Positions 7,903 to 16,919 are shown, numbered from the stretch's first letter. The stretch is DNA of 64,000 nucleotides from Agathobacter sp. (GCA_022769125.1 JALEKN010000049.1:1-64000); one strand, 5' to 3'. The notes: generated from the sequence alone by a model not told the origin. Translations and numbers: made by a program.

Positions 7903-10371
7903 ATGAAGAAGAAAGTAGTTTCTTTGCTTCTCGTTGCTGCAATGGCTTGCTCTTTAGCTGCTTGCGGAAATAGCGGAAGCGGGAACGGATCCGGCAGTGC
8001 TGACAATGGATCCGGAACGGAAGTAGGTACTGACGGTGGCACAGTAGCTGCAGCAGACGGCACCTATACCTACAGAGGATATCAGGGGGCTCTTGCTACA
8101 AACTGGAACCCACATACATGGGAATCAAATGCAGATGACGCAGTTATCCAGTACATTACAACTCCGCTTGTAAACATGACTATCCTCAATACAGATACTC
8201 AGGAGTATCAGTGGATCTACGAGGCAGCTACCAGCGTTGAGGATGTAACCGCAGATCATCAGGATGATCTTGTTACCTACAAGTCAGTTCTTCCGGCAGG
8301 TGTTGAGGCTGCAACAGACGTAACCGAGGGTTATGTATTCGAGATCGGCTTAAGAGATACCATGACATGGGAAGATGGCACTCCGATCAATGCAGACAGC
8401 TATATCTACTCTATGCAGCAGATGCTGAACCCGGATATGAAGAACTATCGTGCAAACAACTACTACAGCGGAGATTACGCAGTAGCAGGTGCATACGATT
8501 ACTACATGTCTAAGGACAGCGGTTTCTATGTAGCATATTCAGACAAGTATGCAAGCACTGAAGAGGCTGCTGCTGACAACAACGCTTATATCGATGTATA
8601 TGAGTTCTACAACGCAGAGGGATACGTAGATGCTGACGGCAACGAGGTTCCACAGTATGTTTCAATTACAGATGAGACTAAGTACAGTGCGGATGGCGCA
8701 GGGGAAGATGAGTTCTCCGGAGCAGACCTCTGGGCTGGATATGGTCCGTACTTCACACCGGAAGGTGGATATGACAATGTTATCTACTCATGGGCTGACA
8801 ATGACAACATGGGCGTTGGCTACGATGTAGTAGGCTTCTACAAGGTAGATGATTACACCGTCCGCTATGTATGTCAGTATCAGGTAGAGAAGAACTATCT
8901 TCTTGGACAGCTTGCCTCTGCATTCCTTGTAAATGAGGATAAGTATGAGGCTAACAAGGATACCACAGGTACTCTTGTAACAACAAGCTATGGTACAAGT
9001 GCTGATACTACGATGTCTTATGGCCCATACAAACTTGCTTCCCTTCAGGATGGCAAGCAGATGGTTCTTGAGCAGAACGAGAACTGGTATGGATATACCA
9101 AGGATGACAATGGAAACCTTATTTCCATGACGGACTTCCTTGTAGATGGACAGTCTGTACAGCAGTACCAGACCAACAGCATCGTCCTTGACGTTATGGA
9201 TGATGACTCTGCAAAGCAGGCATTCTTAAAGGGACAGCTCTCTGAGTGGACACCTTCTGCAGATGATCTTCCTACTTACTCATTAAGTGATCAGTTGTAC
9301 AAGGTAGATGAGACTTATACCATGAGACTCTTCTTCGACACCAACTTAGATGACCTTAAGGAGATGGATAGCTCAAAGGGTAACACCAACTCCGTTGTTA
9401 TGAGCAATGTTAACTTCCGTAAGGCACTTTCCCTTTGCCTTGACCGTTCTGAGTACGTTGGAGCAACCCAGGGCTACAAGCCTGCATTCGCTCTTTTGAA
9501 CTCTCTGTATTACTATGATGCATACAACAACCCGGATTCCCAGTACAGAAACACCGAGGCTGCGAAGCAGGCACTCGTAAATGTTTACGATGTAGCTTAC
9601 GGCGAGGGAACCGCATATGCGACTCTGGATGAGGCTGCAGCATCTGTAAACGGATACAACTTAACCGAAGCAAAAGAGCTTATGGCTCAGGCTTGCAAGG
9701 AGCTTGTTGACGCTGGACTTTATACTGCCGGTGAGGATATCTATATCCGTATCGGCTGGGCAGCAGGTGGACTTACCTCTTCTGATAACCAGCAGATCTC
9801 GCTGCTGAACAAGTATGTAAATGCTGCACTGGAAGGCTCTGGATTTGGAAAGCTTACCTTTGAAGCAATCGGAAACATCACCAACCGTTACTCAGACGTT
9901 GCAAACGGTGAGTATGCAATCGGCTGGGGTGCATGGGGTGGAGCTGCATTCTATCCTTATGGATACTTCCGCGTATTCTTTGACCCGGACTACACCTCAC
10001 TTCATGAGGCTGCTTGCTGGGATCCTGCAACTGAGACATTGACCCTCAATGTAAACGGAGAGGATGTTACCATGACATGGCAGCAGTGGTCACAGAGCTT
10101 AGAGGGTGTTGGACAGTTCGCAAACGAGAGCGCTGAAGTTAAGTGTCAGGTTCTTGCACTCCTTGAGGAGTCCTTCCTTGAGAAGTATTACTGCATCCCG
10201 GTTTGCTCAACAACATCATGCTCAATGCTTGCATACCAGTTGTCTTACTATACACAGGATTACAACATCATGTATGACTTTGGTGGATTCCGTCTTATCC
10301 ACTACAACTACACAGACGAAGAGTGGTCTGAGTATGTTGACAGTGTTGGCGGCACCTTAAGCTACGAATAA
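7903..10371 (+). CDS. oppA: Large oligopeptide-binding lipoprotein OppA (system 2)
   Basis: This is the solute-binding lipoprotein of the second peptide importer. At 822 residues it is about 240 longer than OppA of system 1 and than most family-5 proteins. It begins with a lipoprotein signal (MKKKVVSL...LAAC, cysteine 21) and a Gly/Ser/Asn-rich linker. The family-5 domain is recognisable from NWNPHTWES, MTWEDGTPINADSYIYSMQQML and the MSNVNFRKALSLCLDRSEY segment. The extra length is spread over several tyrosine- and aspartate-rich stretches. AGGAGG precedes the ATG. It opens an oppABCDF operon and is followed by a hairpin without a U-tract. No nucleotide-binding motif was seen. The ligand is unknown; longer or modified peptides are a guess. 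Confidence 0.9.
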   Translation: MKKKVVSLLLVAAMACSLAACGNSGSGNGSGSADNGSGTEVGTDGGTVAAADGTYTYRGYQGALATNWNPHTWESNADDAVIQYITTPLVNMTILNTDTQEYQWIYEAATSVEDVTADHQDDLVTYKSVLPAGVEAATDVTEGYVFEIGLRDTMTWEDGTPINADSYIYSMQQMLNPDMKNYRANNYYSGDYAVAGAYDYYMSKDSGFYVAYSDKYASTEEAAADNNAYIDVYEFYNAEGYVDADGNEVPQYVSITDETKYSADGAGEDEFSGADLWAGYGPYFTPEGGYDNVIYSWADNDNMGVGYDVVGFYKVDDYTVRYVCQYQVEKNYLLGQLASAFLVNEDKYEANKDTTGTLVTTSYGTSADTTMSYGPYKLASLQDGKQMVLEQNENWYGYTKDDNGNLISMTDFLVDGQSVQQYQTNSIVLDVMDDDSAKQAFLKGQLSEWTPSADDLPTYSLSDQLYKVDETYTMRLFFDTNLDDLKEMDSSKGNTNSVVMSNVNFRKALSLCLDRSEYVGATQGYKPAFALLNSLYYYDAYNNPDSQYRNTEAAKQALVNVYDVAYGEGTAYATLDEAAASVNGYNLTEAKELMAQACKELVDAGLYTAGEDIYIRIGWAAGGLTSSDNQQISLLNKYVNAALEGSGFGKLTFEAIGNITNRYSDVANGEYAIGWGAWGGAAFYPYGYFRVFFDPDYTSLHEAACWDPATETLTLNVNGEDVTMTWQQWSQSLEGVGQFANESAEVKCQVLALLEESFLEKYYCIPVCSTTSCSMLAYQLSYYTQDYNIMYDFGGFRLIHYNYTDEEWSEYVDSVGGTLSYE

Positions 10372-10401
10372 GATTTCGTTTAGAATCATATTCACTTTAT
10401 C

Positions 10402-10433
10402 TTTATCAGGCACTCTGCGGGGTGCCTGATAAA
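10402..10433 (+). other. Hairpin between oppA2 and oppB2
   Basis: TTTATCAGGCAC and GTGCCTGATAAA form a 12-bp stem with an eight-base loop. There is no U-tract on this strand. Partial termination or 3'-end protection of the oppA2 message would explain an excess of binding protein over membrane subunits. Confidence 0.6.
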
Positions 10434-10495
10434 ATTGTAAGAAGGTCACGAATGAGCTTCGCAAAATCTCTCTAAGAAGGGAAAGGTACAAATTT

Positions 10496-11461
10496 ATGAG
10501 AATGGCAAAATATATCCTAAAAAGAATCATATTGATGTTCTTCGTGTTCTTCGTCATTACTACGATTTGCTTTGTATTGATTCGTATTCTGCCAAGAGAA
10601 TTGCCGGCCGACAAGGTTATGGCTGCCTCCATTCAGGCAAGATGGGATGCACTTGGATATAATGAACCGCTGCTTGTTCAGTATGGTATTTATTGGAAAA
10701 ACATTTTGACCAACTGGGATTTCGGTACCAGCTGGTACATTTCATATCGCACGCCGGCATGGGATCTTTTGACGACACGTCTTGTTCCTACCGTGCTTAT
10801 CAACTTATATTCGTTAGCATTTTCCATTCCGATGGGACTGCTCCTCGGAATCTACGCTGCCATTAAGAAAAATAAATGGCAGGACTCCGTGATCAGTACG
10901 CTGATCATTGTATTTGTTTCTATACCAAGTTATGTATATGCATTTCTGGTACAGTATTTCTTCTATTTTAAATGGGGCCTTCTTCCACTTCAGATGTTTT
11001 CCCTTGCAGATGCAGGAGGAAGCTACTTCACAGGCAAGATGTTCTGGAGTATGATTGCACCAATTTTGTCGTTAAGCTTTTCTGAAATCGCTAGTTTATG
11101 CCGATTTACCAGAGCGGAGCTTACCGAGACACTGACTTCTGACTATATGCTGCTTGCCCGCACCAAGGGCCTGACGAAAGGTCAGGCGACTGCACGGCAC
11201 GCACTTAAAAACGCAATGGTTCCGATCTTACCAATGATCATTTCCAGCTTCTTCGCTGTGCTTGGTGGCTCCATGATCATCGAGCAGATCTTTGGCGTAC
11301 CGGGTGTCGGACCATTATATTTAATGTCAATCCGTCTGTTTGATTATGATATCTTTATGCTTGACAGTATCTTCTACACCTTTATCGGCTTAGCGGCAGG
11401 TATTGTGGTTGACTTAAGCTATGGATTTATCGATCCTAGAATCAGAATGGGGGAGAGATAA
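10496..11461 (+). CDS. oppB: Oligopeptide ABC transporter permease OppB (system 2)
   Basis: This is the OppB-type channel subunit of importer 2. Its 321 residues are of normal family length. It starts MRMAKYILKRI, followed at once by a membrane helix. The EAA loop YMLLARTKGLTKGQATARHA lies near residue 220, followed by AMVPILPMI, FGVPGVGPLY and the C-terminal FIDPRIRMG. The ATG is nine bases after an AAAGG-rich site; a second ATG two codons later is an alternative. Of the five Opp subunits in this operon it is the only one without extra sequence, which suggests that the added parts of its partners do not alter the basic pore. Confidence 0.93.
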   Translation: MRMAKYILKRIILMFFVFFVITTICFVLIRILPRELPADKVMAASIQARWDALGYNEPLLVQYGIYWKNILTNWDFGTSWYISYRTPAWDLLTTRLVPTVLINLYSLAFSIPMGLLLGIYAAIKKNKWQDSVISTLIIVFVSIPSYVYAFLVQYFFYFKWGLLPLQMFSLADAGGSYFTGKMFWSMIAPILSLSFSEIASLCRFTRAELTETLTSDYMLLARTKGLTKGQATARHALKNAMVPILPMIISSFFAVLGGSMIIEQIFGVPGVGPLYLMSIRLFDYDIFMLDSIFYTFIGLAAGIVVDLSYGFIDPRIRMGER

Positions 11462-11462
11462 G

Positions 11463-13037
11463 ATGAGTACACAGAATAATTTAGAACATATTCCACAGGA
11501 AAAATTTGCTTTTGTCAATGACGGTGAACGTCTGCATGACAAGAAGCTTGATGATAAGCCAATCGGCTATTTAAAAGATGCATGGCTCCGCTTCCGCAAG
11601 AGTCACGCGGCAGTTGTTGCAGCAGTTATCATTATCCTGATCATGCTGTTTGCAGTGCTGGCGCCGGTACTTATCCGTTCCCATGACAGCCAGTTCATGG
11701 TATCAACCTATGCAAAGAAGCCGCCGAGAGTAAAGCTTTTACAGGATCTTGGAATCAATACCGGCTGCGCTTCCAGAGATTTCTCTGAGAAGAGTCTGAT
11801 CAAGACGATGGCACTCGGTGTTGCTGCTGAGGGCTGGGATGGTTCTGTTACTTCTTTAAAGGATTCTATGGAGAGCAAGTACCAGCCAATCTTGGAGATT
11901 ACCGATGAACGTGTGACGATCGGAGCTGATAAGAAGGAGAGCCTGTCCTTTACCGCACAGCTTGAGAACTATCTTGAGGTCGGCTTTATGTACCGCACCA
12001 TCGAGCAGGCTGAGTATGCGAAGATCGTTGCATGGGAGCAGGAGACCGGGCTTCATGTTTTATATCCGCTTATTAATGACAACGAATACAACATGGATGC
12101 AACGGATGCAAACTATTGGTATAAGTCTGTCAAGGGTACTCCGGTAAAGACAGATTCCAACGGCAATGTTAAGAAGCTTGCTTACAGCGACGATCTTGTC
12201 CTTGAGGACAACTACAAGAGAGACGCGGAAGGCAATCTCGTATATTATGAGTATTCCAGCGGTGGAACTGTTGACACCGCACAGTACAAGGTTCGTGTAT
12301 TGTATTACAACTATTATCAGTATCTGTATGGCTCTGAGCCGTACTACCTGTTTGGAACCGATTCACAGGGCTATGATATGGCACTGCGCCTTGCTGGTGG
12401 TATCCGTTTGAGCCTGTTGCTTGCAATTTCGGTTTCTATTTTGAACTTTATCATCGGAGCACTTTACGGTGCAATCGAGGGCTACTATGGTGGTGCAATC
12501 GACATTATCCTGGAACGTGTATCGGACATCTTATCCGGAGTTCCGTTTATTGTTGTTGCGACATTGTTCCAGATCCACCTTGCAGCAAAGTTAGGAGCGG
12601 TTCCGTGTCTGTTGTTCGCGTTCGTCCTGACCGGATGGATCGGCACGGCATCCCGTGTGCGTACCCAGTTCTACCGATTTAAGAATCAGGAGTATGTCAT
12701 GGCAGCAAGAACCCTCGGTGCGAAGGACAGACGTATCATCTGGAAGCATATCTTCCCGAATACGCTCGGAACTCTGATCACATCGAGTGCATTGGTCATT
12801 CCGCTGGTTATCATGGATGAGAGTATGCTCAGTTACCTTGGTATCGTAAAGCTTAGTACACAGAAGTTTACCTCGCTAGGTACGCTTTTGTCAGATGCAC
12901 AGGGTATCTGGACCAACTACCCACATCTGATGCTTTTCCCGGCACTGATCATTTCATTGCTGATGATCTGTTTTAACTTGTTTGGAAATGGTCTGCGTGA
13001 CGCATTCAACCCGGCATTACGTGGAGTGGAGGAATAA
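11463..13037 (+). CDS. oppC: Oligopeptide ABC transporter permease OppC with a large extracytoplasmic insertion (system 2)
   Basis: This is the OppC-type channel subunit of importer 2. At 524 residues it is about 170 longer than OppC of system 1. The N-terminal cytoplasmic tail and first membrane helix (about 50-71) are followed by a soluble stretch of about 225 residues (72-297) before the conserved FGTDSQGYDMA motif; the equivalent stretch is about 50 residues in system 1. This region is hydrophilic, rich in Asp, Glu, Lys and Tyr, and by topology faces outward, where the binding protein docks. The permease core is normal, with EAA loop YVMAARTLGAKDRRIIWKHI and ending GNGLRDAFNPALRG. I chose ATG 11463, one base after the oppB2 stop, over an in-frame ATG inside oppB2. 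Confidence 0.92.
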   Translation: MSTQNNLEHIPQEKFAFVNDGERLHDKKLDDKPIGYLKDAWLRFRKSHAAVVAAVIIILIMLFAVLAPVLIRSHDSQFMVSTYAKKPPRVKLLQDLGINTGCASRDFSEKSLIKTMALGVAAEGWDGSVTSLKDSMESKYQPILEITDERVTIGADKKESLSFTAQLENYLEVGFMYRTIEQAEYAKIVAWEQETGLHVLYPLINDNEYNMDATDANYWYKSVKGTPVKTDSNGNVKKLAYSDDLVLEDNYKRDAEGNLVYYEYSSGGTVDTAQYKVRVLYYNYYQYLYGSEPYYLFGTDSQGYDMALRLAGGIRLSLLLAISVSILNFIIGALYGAIEGYYGGAIDIILERVSDILSGVPFIVVATLFQIHLAAKLGAVPCLLFAFVLTGWIGTASRVRTQFYRFKNQEYVMAARTLGAKDRRIIWKHIFPNTLGTLITSSALVIPLVIMDESMLSYLGIVKLSTQKFTSLGTLLSDAQGIWTNYPHLMLFPALIISLLMICFNLFGNGLRDAFNPALRGVEE

Positions 13038-13040
13038 GAT

Positions 13041-15209
13041 ATGGATAAAATACTTGAAGTTAAAAATCTAAAAGTCTCATTCCGTACGAATTCGGGTACT
13101 GTCAAAGCAGTTCGGGACATTTCGTTTGACCTAGAAAGAGGTAAGACGCTTGCAATCGTAGGAGAGTCCGGTTCCGGAAAATCTGTTACATCTAAGGCAA
13201 TCCTTGGAATCCTTGCAGGTAACTCCATCATTGAGGGTGGAGAGATCCTGTATGATGGAATGGATCTCTTAAAGCTGTCCGAGGAGGAGATGCATCCGCT
13301 TCGTGGCGACAAGATCTCCATGATCTTTCAGGATCCACTGTCATCTTTAAATCCGATCGTCAAGATTGGAAAGCAGATCACGGAAGCAACTTTGTTAAAG
13401 AATAAAACGAACCGTAAGGATGCAAAGAATCAGTTCAATCATACACTTGCACTGCTGGAGAAGGCTATGATCGACTCCAAGGCGGTAGATGCTGCTAAGG
13501 CAAAGCAGATGTGCAAGACGTTTGATACATTTTGTATCGAGGCAAATAAATTAGAATATAGCTATAACAATGACGTGGCAGAGTGTGAGAGCGCGATCGC
13601 CCGTCTGGAGGACTTCCTGTTCCGCGCGGAGAAGAACCAGAAGCAGAATGTTAAGACTTTTATTTCTGATATCAAGAAGGTGACCGGAAATATCAAGGAT
13701 CCGTTCTTTACGAACCGTTATGCGGATGCACTTAAGGATGCGAGAAAGAAGCTTGATGATGCGTTTGGCGGATACAGCCAGAGCAAGGAGGACAACCATC
13801 TTCCTGAGCAGCAGATCGCTGCACTCCGCGAGCTGGAGACACTCCTTAAGGAAATGCAGCAGCAGCCGAAGCCGGATTTCTTCCGTGTGGGATTTTATAA
13901 GCTGGATAATCCAAATGCCGATCTGTATGCAATGCAGGTAGCAGAGCTGAATGAGAAGGCACTTGAAGTCTTAGACAGCAAGTTCATGAAGGAGTTCTTA
14001 AGCCTGATCGAGGTCGCACTTAAGTATTCCAACCAGCAGGCTCTGGAGAAGAAAAAGACTGCAATAGCAAGTCTCAAGGAAGCAGAGAGCTTCTACAAGG
14101 GCGAGTACAATAAGGGAGATGCCGAGAAGCATGCAAAGACTGTCATCACAGCGGTCAAGGATAGTATTGATCCGCTTGAGATCCGCAAGGACAACCGTGC
14201 ATATACCTTTGGCACAAGTCTTGAGGATGCGATCGCACGTTATTTCCATTATCAGGCACAGAACCCGAAGGAAGAAGCGCGTTTTGCAAAGCAGACTGCA
14301 AAGAGGGAAGCGCTTATCGCAAAGGGCAAGACTGTTGATTGGAAGGTTGTTCCGAAGAATGTCATGGATCTTGACCTGTTAAAGAGCAATATCGATTCTG
14401 TGATTGAGGTTATGCTTGCTCACTATGAGAATGCAATTACTGAATTTTCTGATATTGATTTTGCAGACAGAAGTATTGCAATGATCGATTACTTTAAGGA
14501 CAGAGCATCAAGGGCTGTCCATATCGTGACAAAAGCGATGGCAAAGGAAAAGGCAATCAAACTTATGGAAGAGGTTGGTATTTCCGAGCCGAGAATGAGA
14601 TATTATCAGTATCCGTTTGAATTTTCCGGTGGTATGAGACAGCGTATCGTTATCGCGATCGCACTTACCGCTGATCCGGAGATCCTTATCTGTGATGAGC
14701 CAACGACCGCGCTTGATGTTACGATCCAGGCACAGATCCTTGAGCTGATCAATAAGCTTAAGGCAGAGCGTAATCTTTCCATTATCTTTATCACACATGA
14801 CCTTGGTGTCGTTGCCAACATGGCAGACGATATCGCGGTAATGTATGCTGGCAAGATCGTGGAATACGGCAGCGCCAATGACATCTTCTATGATCCGCGT
14901 CATCCGTATACCTGGGCACTTCTGTCCTCCATGCCGGATCTTGATACGAAGGACACGCTCGATGCAATTCCGGGTACACCGCCGAATATGATCTATCCGC
15001 CGGTTGGGGATGCATTTGCAGAGCGTAACAAATATGCGATGAAGATCGACTTTGAACAGCAGCCACCGATGTTTAAGATTTCGGATACCCACAGTGCTGC
15101 AACATGGCTGTTACATCCGGAAGCACCAAAGGTAGAGATTCCGGAAGCCATCCGCAATCGTATTGCGCGTATGAGAGAAAAGAACGGAGGTGTGGCGGAC
15201 AATGGCTGA
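13041..15209 (+). CDS. oppD: Oligopeptide ABC transporter ATPase OppD with a ~375-residue insertion (system 2)
   Basis: This is an ATPase subunit of importer 2. All catalytic motifs are present: Walker A GESGSGKS (41-48), Q-loop FQDP (96-99), signature FSGGMRQR (528-535), Walker B ILICDEP (548-554) and H-loop THD (585-587). The protein has 722 residues against 334 for OppD of system 1. The distance from Q-loop to signature is about 430 residues instead of about 58, so about 375 residues are inserted in the helical subdomain, roughly 131-502. The insert is charged, Lys/Glu/Ala-rich and largely helical in character. The C-terminal segment that holds four cysteines in system 1 reads GDAFAERNKYAMKID here, with all four replaced. 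The gene follows oppC2 by three bases and overlaps oppF2 by eight. Confidence 0.92.
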   Translation: MDKILEVKNLKVSFRTNSGTVKAVRDISFDLERGKTLAIVGESGSGKSVTSKAILGILAGNSIIEGGEILYDGMDLLKLSEEEMHPLRGDKISMIFQDPLSSLNPIVKIGKQITEATLLKNKTNRKDAKNQFNHTLALLEKAMIDSKAVDAAKAKQMCKTFDTFCIEANKLEYSYNNDVAECESAIARLEDFLFRAEKNQKQNVKTFISDIKKVTGNIKDPFFTNRYADALKDARKKLDDAFGGYSQSKEDNHLPEQQIAALRELETLLKEMQQQPKPDFFRVGFYKLDNPNADLYAMQVAELNEKALEVLDSKFMKEFLSLIEVALKYSNQQALEKKKTAIASLKEAESFYKGEYNKGDAEKHAKTVITAVKDSIDPLEIRKDNRAYTFGTSLEDAIARYFHYQAQNPKEEARFAKQTAKREALIAKGKTVDWKVVPKNVMDLDLLKSNIDSVIEVMLAHYENAITEFSDIDFADRSIAMIDYFKDRASRAVHIVTKAMAKEKAIKLMEEVGISEPRMRYYQYPFEFSGGMRQRIVIAIALTADPEILICDEPTTALDVTIQAQILELINKLKAERNLSIIFITHDLGVVANMADDIAVMYAGKIVEYGSANDIFYDPRHPYTWALLSSMPDLDTKDTLDAIPGTPPNMIYPPVGDAFAERNKYAMKIDFEQQPPMFKISDTHSAATWLLHPEAPKVEIPEAIRNRIARMREKNGGVADNG

Positions 15210-16452
15210 GACAAAGAATGATGATGTTTTATTGAGAGTGGAACATCTCTGCCAGTATTTCGGACCGACGAAGGCTGTTGATGATGTCAGCTTTGACATC
15301 AAAAAGGGAGAGGTATTTGGTCTGGTAGGAGAGTCCGGCTGCGGAAAGACCACCACCGGACGTTCCATTATTAAGATTTATGATATTACGTCAGGAAGCA
15401 TTTATTTCAAGGGACAGAGAATCTGTGCCGGAACTGCTTCCTACAAGAATGCGATCAAGGAAGCAAAGGAAGAAACCAAGAAGGCGATCGCAGAGCTTAC
15501 ACAGGATTCCAAGACAAATCCATCCAATAAGGAAGCAAACGATAAGCAGATCGCCCAGCTTAAGAAGGATCTTGCGGATTGCGTTGAGTTAAATCGCAAG
15601 GAGATCGCAAAGGCAAAGTACGATCACTTACATTCCGACGAGGAGTATTCCAAGGAAGAGGTAGCACGCCTCAAGAAGGAATACGAGCCGAAGCTTGCAG
15701 CAGCAAGCGGCGAGGAGAAGGCAAAGCTTACGAAGGAATATCAGGATAAGCTGCGCATTGCAAAGAAGACCAAGCTGATCACACAGATCCAGATGATCTT
15801 CCAGGACCCGATCGCATCTTTAAATCCTCGTATGACTGTCCGCGAGATCATCTCCGAAGGACTTGTCATTCAGGGCGTAAAGGACCAGGAGTATATCGAC
15901 CAGCAGGTTTATGACATTCTGGAAAAGGTCGGACTTGTACGCGAGCATGCAGGCCGTTACCCACACGAGTTTTCCGGTGGACAGCGTCAGCGTATCGGTA
16001 TTGCACGTTCTGTTATCATGAAGCCGGAGATGATTATTGCCGATGAGCCGGTTTCCGCACTTGACGTATCCATTCAGGCACAGGTTATCAACCTTCTGAA
16101 TGAGCTGCGCAAGGAACTTAACCTTACCATCCTGTTTATCGCACATGATCTGTCAGTCGTTAAATATTTCTCTAACCGGATCGGTGTTATGTACTACGGC
16201 AAGATGGTAGAGCTGGCAACCTCCGATGAGTTGTTTGCACATCCGCTTCATCCGTATACGAAATCCCTGCTTTCCGCGATCCCTCTTCCGGACCCGGAAT
16301 CTGAGAAGAAGCGTACCCGTGTTGTATACAATGCGCTTGCAGAGCATGATTACAGTGTAGACAAGCCGTCCATGCGTGAGATCACACCGGGACATTTTGT
16401 ATACTGCAACGACAAGGAAGAAGAGGCATATAAGAAGGAGATTCTTGCGTGA
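15202..16452 (+). CDS. oppF: Oligopeptide ABC transporter ATPase OppF with a ~120-residue insertion (system 2)
   Basis: This is the second ATPase of importer 2, with 416 residues. Walker A GESGCGKT (43-50), Q-loop FQDP (200-203), signature FSGGQRQR (257-264), Walker B IIADEP and H-loop AHD are intact. Between Walker A and the Q-loop there are about 120 extra residues (about 75-193), very rich in Lys, Glu, Ala and Gln with heptad-like spacing, probably an antiparallel coiled coil. The site matches that of the small insertion in OppF of system 1. The tail lacks the GCPFxxRC motif of the family and keeps only one cysteine near PGHFVYC. ATG 15202 follows GGAGG and overlaps oppD2 by eight bases, as in operon 1. 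An upstream in-frame GTG was rejected. Confidence 0.92.
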   Translation: MAETKNDDVLLRVEHLCQYFGPTKAVDDVSFDIKKGEVFGLVGESGCGKTTTGRSIIKIYDITSGSIYFKGQRICAGTASYKNAIKEAKEETKKAIAELTQDSKTNPSNKEANDKQIAQLKKDLADCVELNRKEIAKAKYDHLHSDEEYSKEEVARLKKEYEPKLAAASGEEKAKLTKEYQDKLRIAKKTKLITQIQMIFQDPIASLNPRMTVREIISEGLVIQGVKDQEYIDQQVYDILEKVGLVREHAGRYPHEFSGGQRQRIGIARSVIMKPEMIIADEPVSALDVSIQAQVINLLNELRKELNLTILFIAHDLSVVKYFSNRIGVMYYGKMVELATSDELFAHPLHPYTKSLLSAIPLPDPESEKKRTRVVYNALAEHDYSVDKPSMREITPGHFVYCNDKEEEAYKKEILA

Positions 16453-16865
16453 AAAAGGAAGTAAAGACAGCGCTGATCAAGTACTCGATCTCCGTAGCCA
16501 TCGTGGCGGGACTTATCGCTTTGTATTTTGGAGAACGCGATTTTGTGGGAGCGTCAGTGGTAGAACAGTACCGTATGCTTTGTGATGCGTTTTTTATCCC
16601 GGCAATCCTGTTTTTAATGATCGGGGGTCTTGTGTGGGCTTCTTCAAAAGGCGCGATGGACGGTATCAGCTTTCTGACGCAGAACTTCATCCGGGCCATT
16701 ATTCCGGGAGCGAGAGCAAAAACACCACAGAAATACTATGATTATCTGCAGGAACGGAGTGAGAGAAGAAAGCAGATTTCTTCGTATCTGTTTTTGTTCG
16801 TGGTCGGTGGTATCTGTTTTGCGGTATCTCTTGTATTTTTGTATCTCTTTTATCATAACAGATAA
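16449..16865 (+). CDS. DUF3899-type small membrane protein
   Basis: This 138-residue integral membrane protein begins at a GTG that overlaps the stop of oppF2 (GTGA), with AAGGAG eight bases upstream, so it is translated with the opp2 operon. It has a helix near residues 11-26, a second near 45-63, a cytoplasmic basic loop containing SSKGAMDGISF and a KTPQKYYDYLQER segment, and a third helix near the end. The pattern of a small three-helix protein with the G-x-x-D-G and YYDY elements fits DUF3899. The function is unknown. Coupling to the enlarged Opp system suggests an accessory role, but simple operon membership is the only evidence. Confidence 0.75.
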   Translation: MKKEVKTALIKYSISVAIVAGLIALYFGERDFVGASVVEQYRMLCDAFFIPAILFLMIGGLVWASSKGAMDGISFLTQNFIRAIIPGARAKTPQKYYDYLQERSERRKQISSYLFLFVVGGICFAVSLVFLYLFYHNR

Positions 16866-16875
16866 GAAAAATGAG

Positions 16876-16919
16876 CAACCCATGTTGCCTGCGAAGCTGC
16901 GGGCGCATGGGTTATTTTT
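16876..16919 (+). terminator. Terminator of the second opp operon
   Basis: AACCCATG and CATGGGTT, with an inner GCCTGC/GCGGGC stem, form a long hairpin followed by ATTTTTG. Confidence 0.85.

Noticed and set aside
13430..14560. Possibility that the OppD2 insertion marks a gene fusion or a mobile element landing in oppD
   Set aside because: The reading frame is continuous, base composition does not change at the borders, no inverted or direct repeats flank the insert, and no transposase-like motif is present.
14508..15092. 194-codon leftward frame inside oppD2
   Set aside because: It is antisense to the conserved ATPase core; no start signals.
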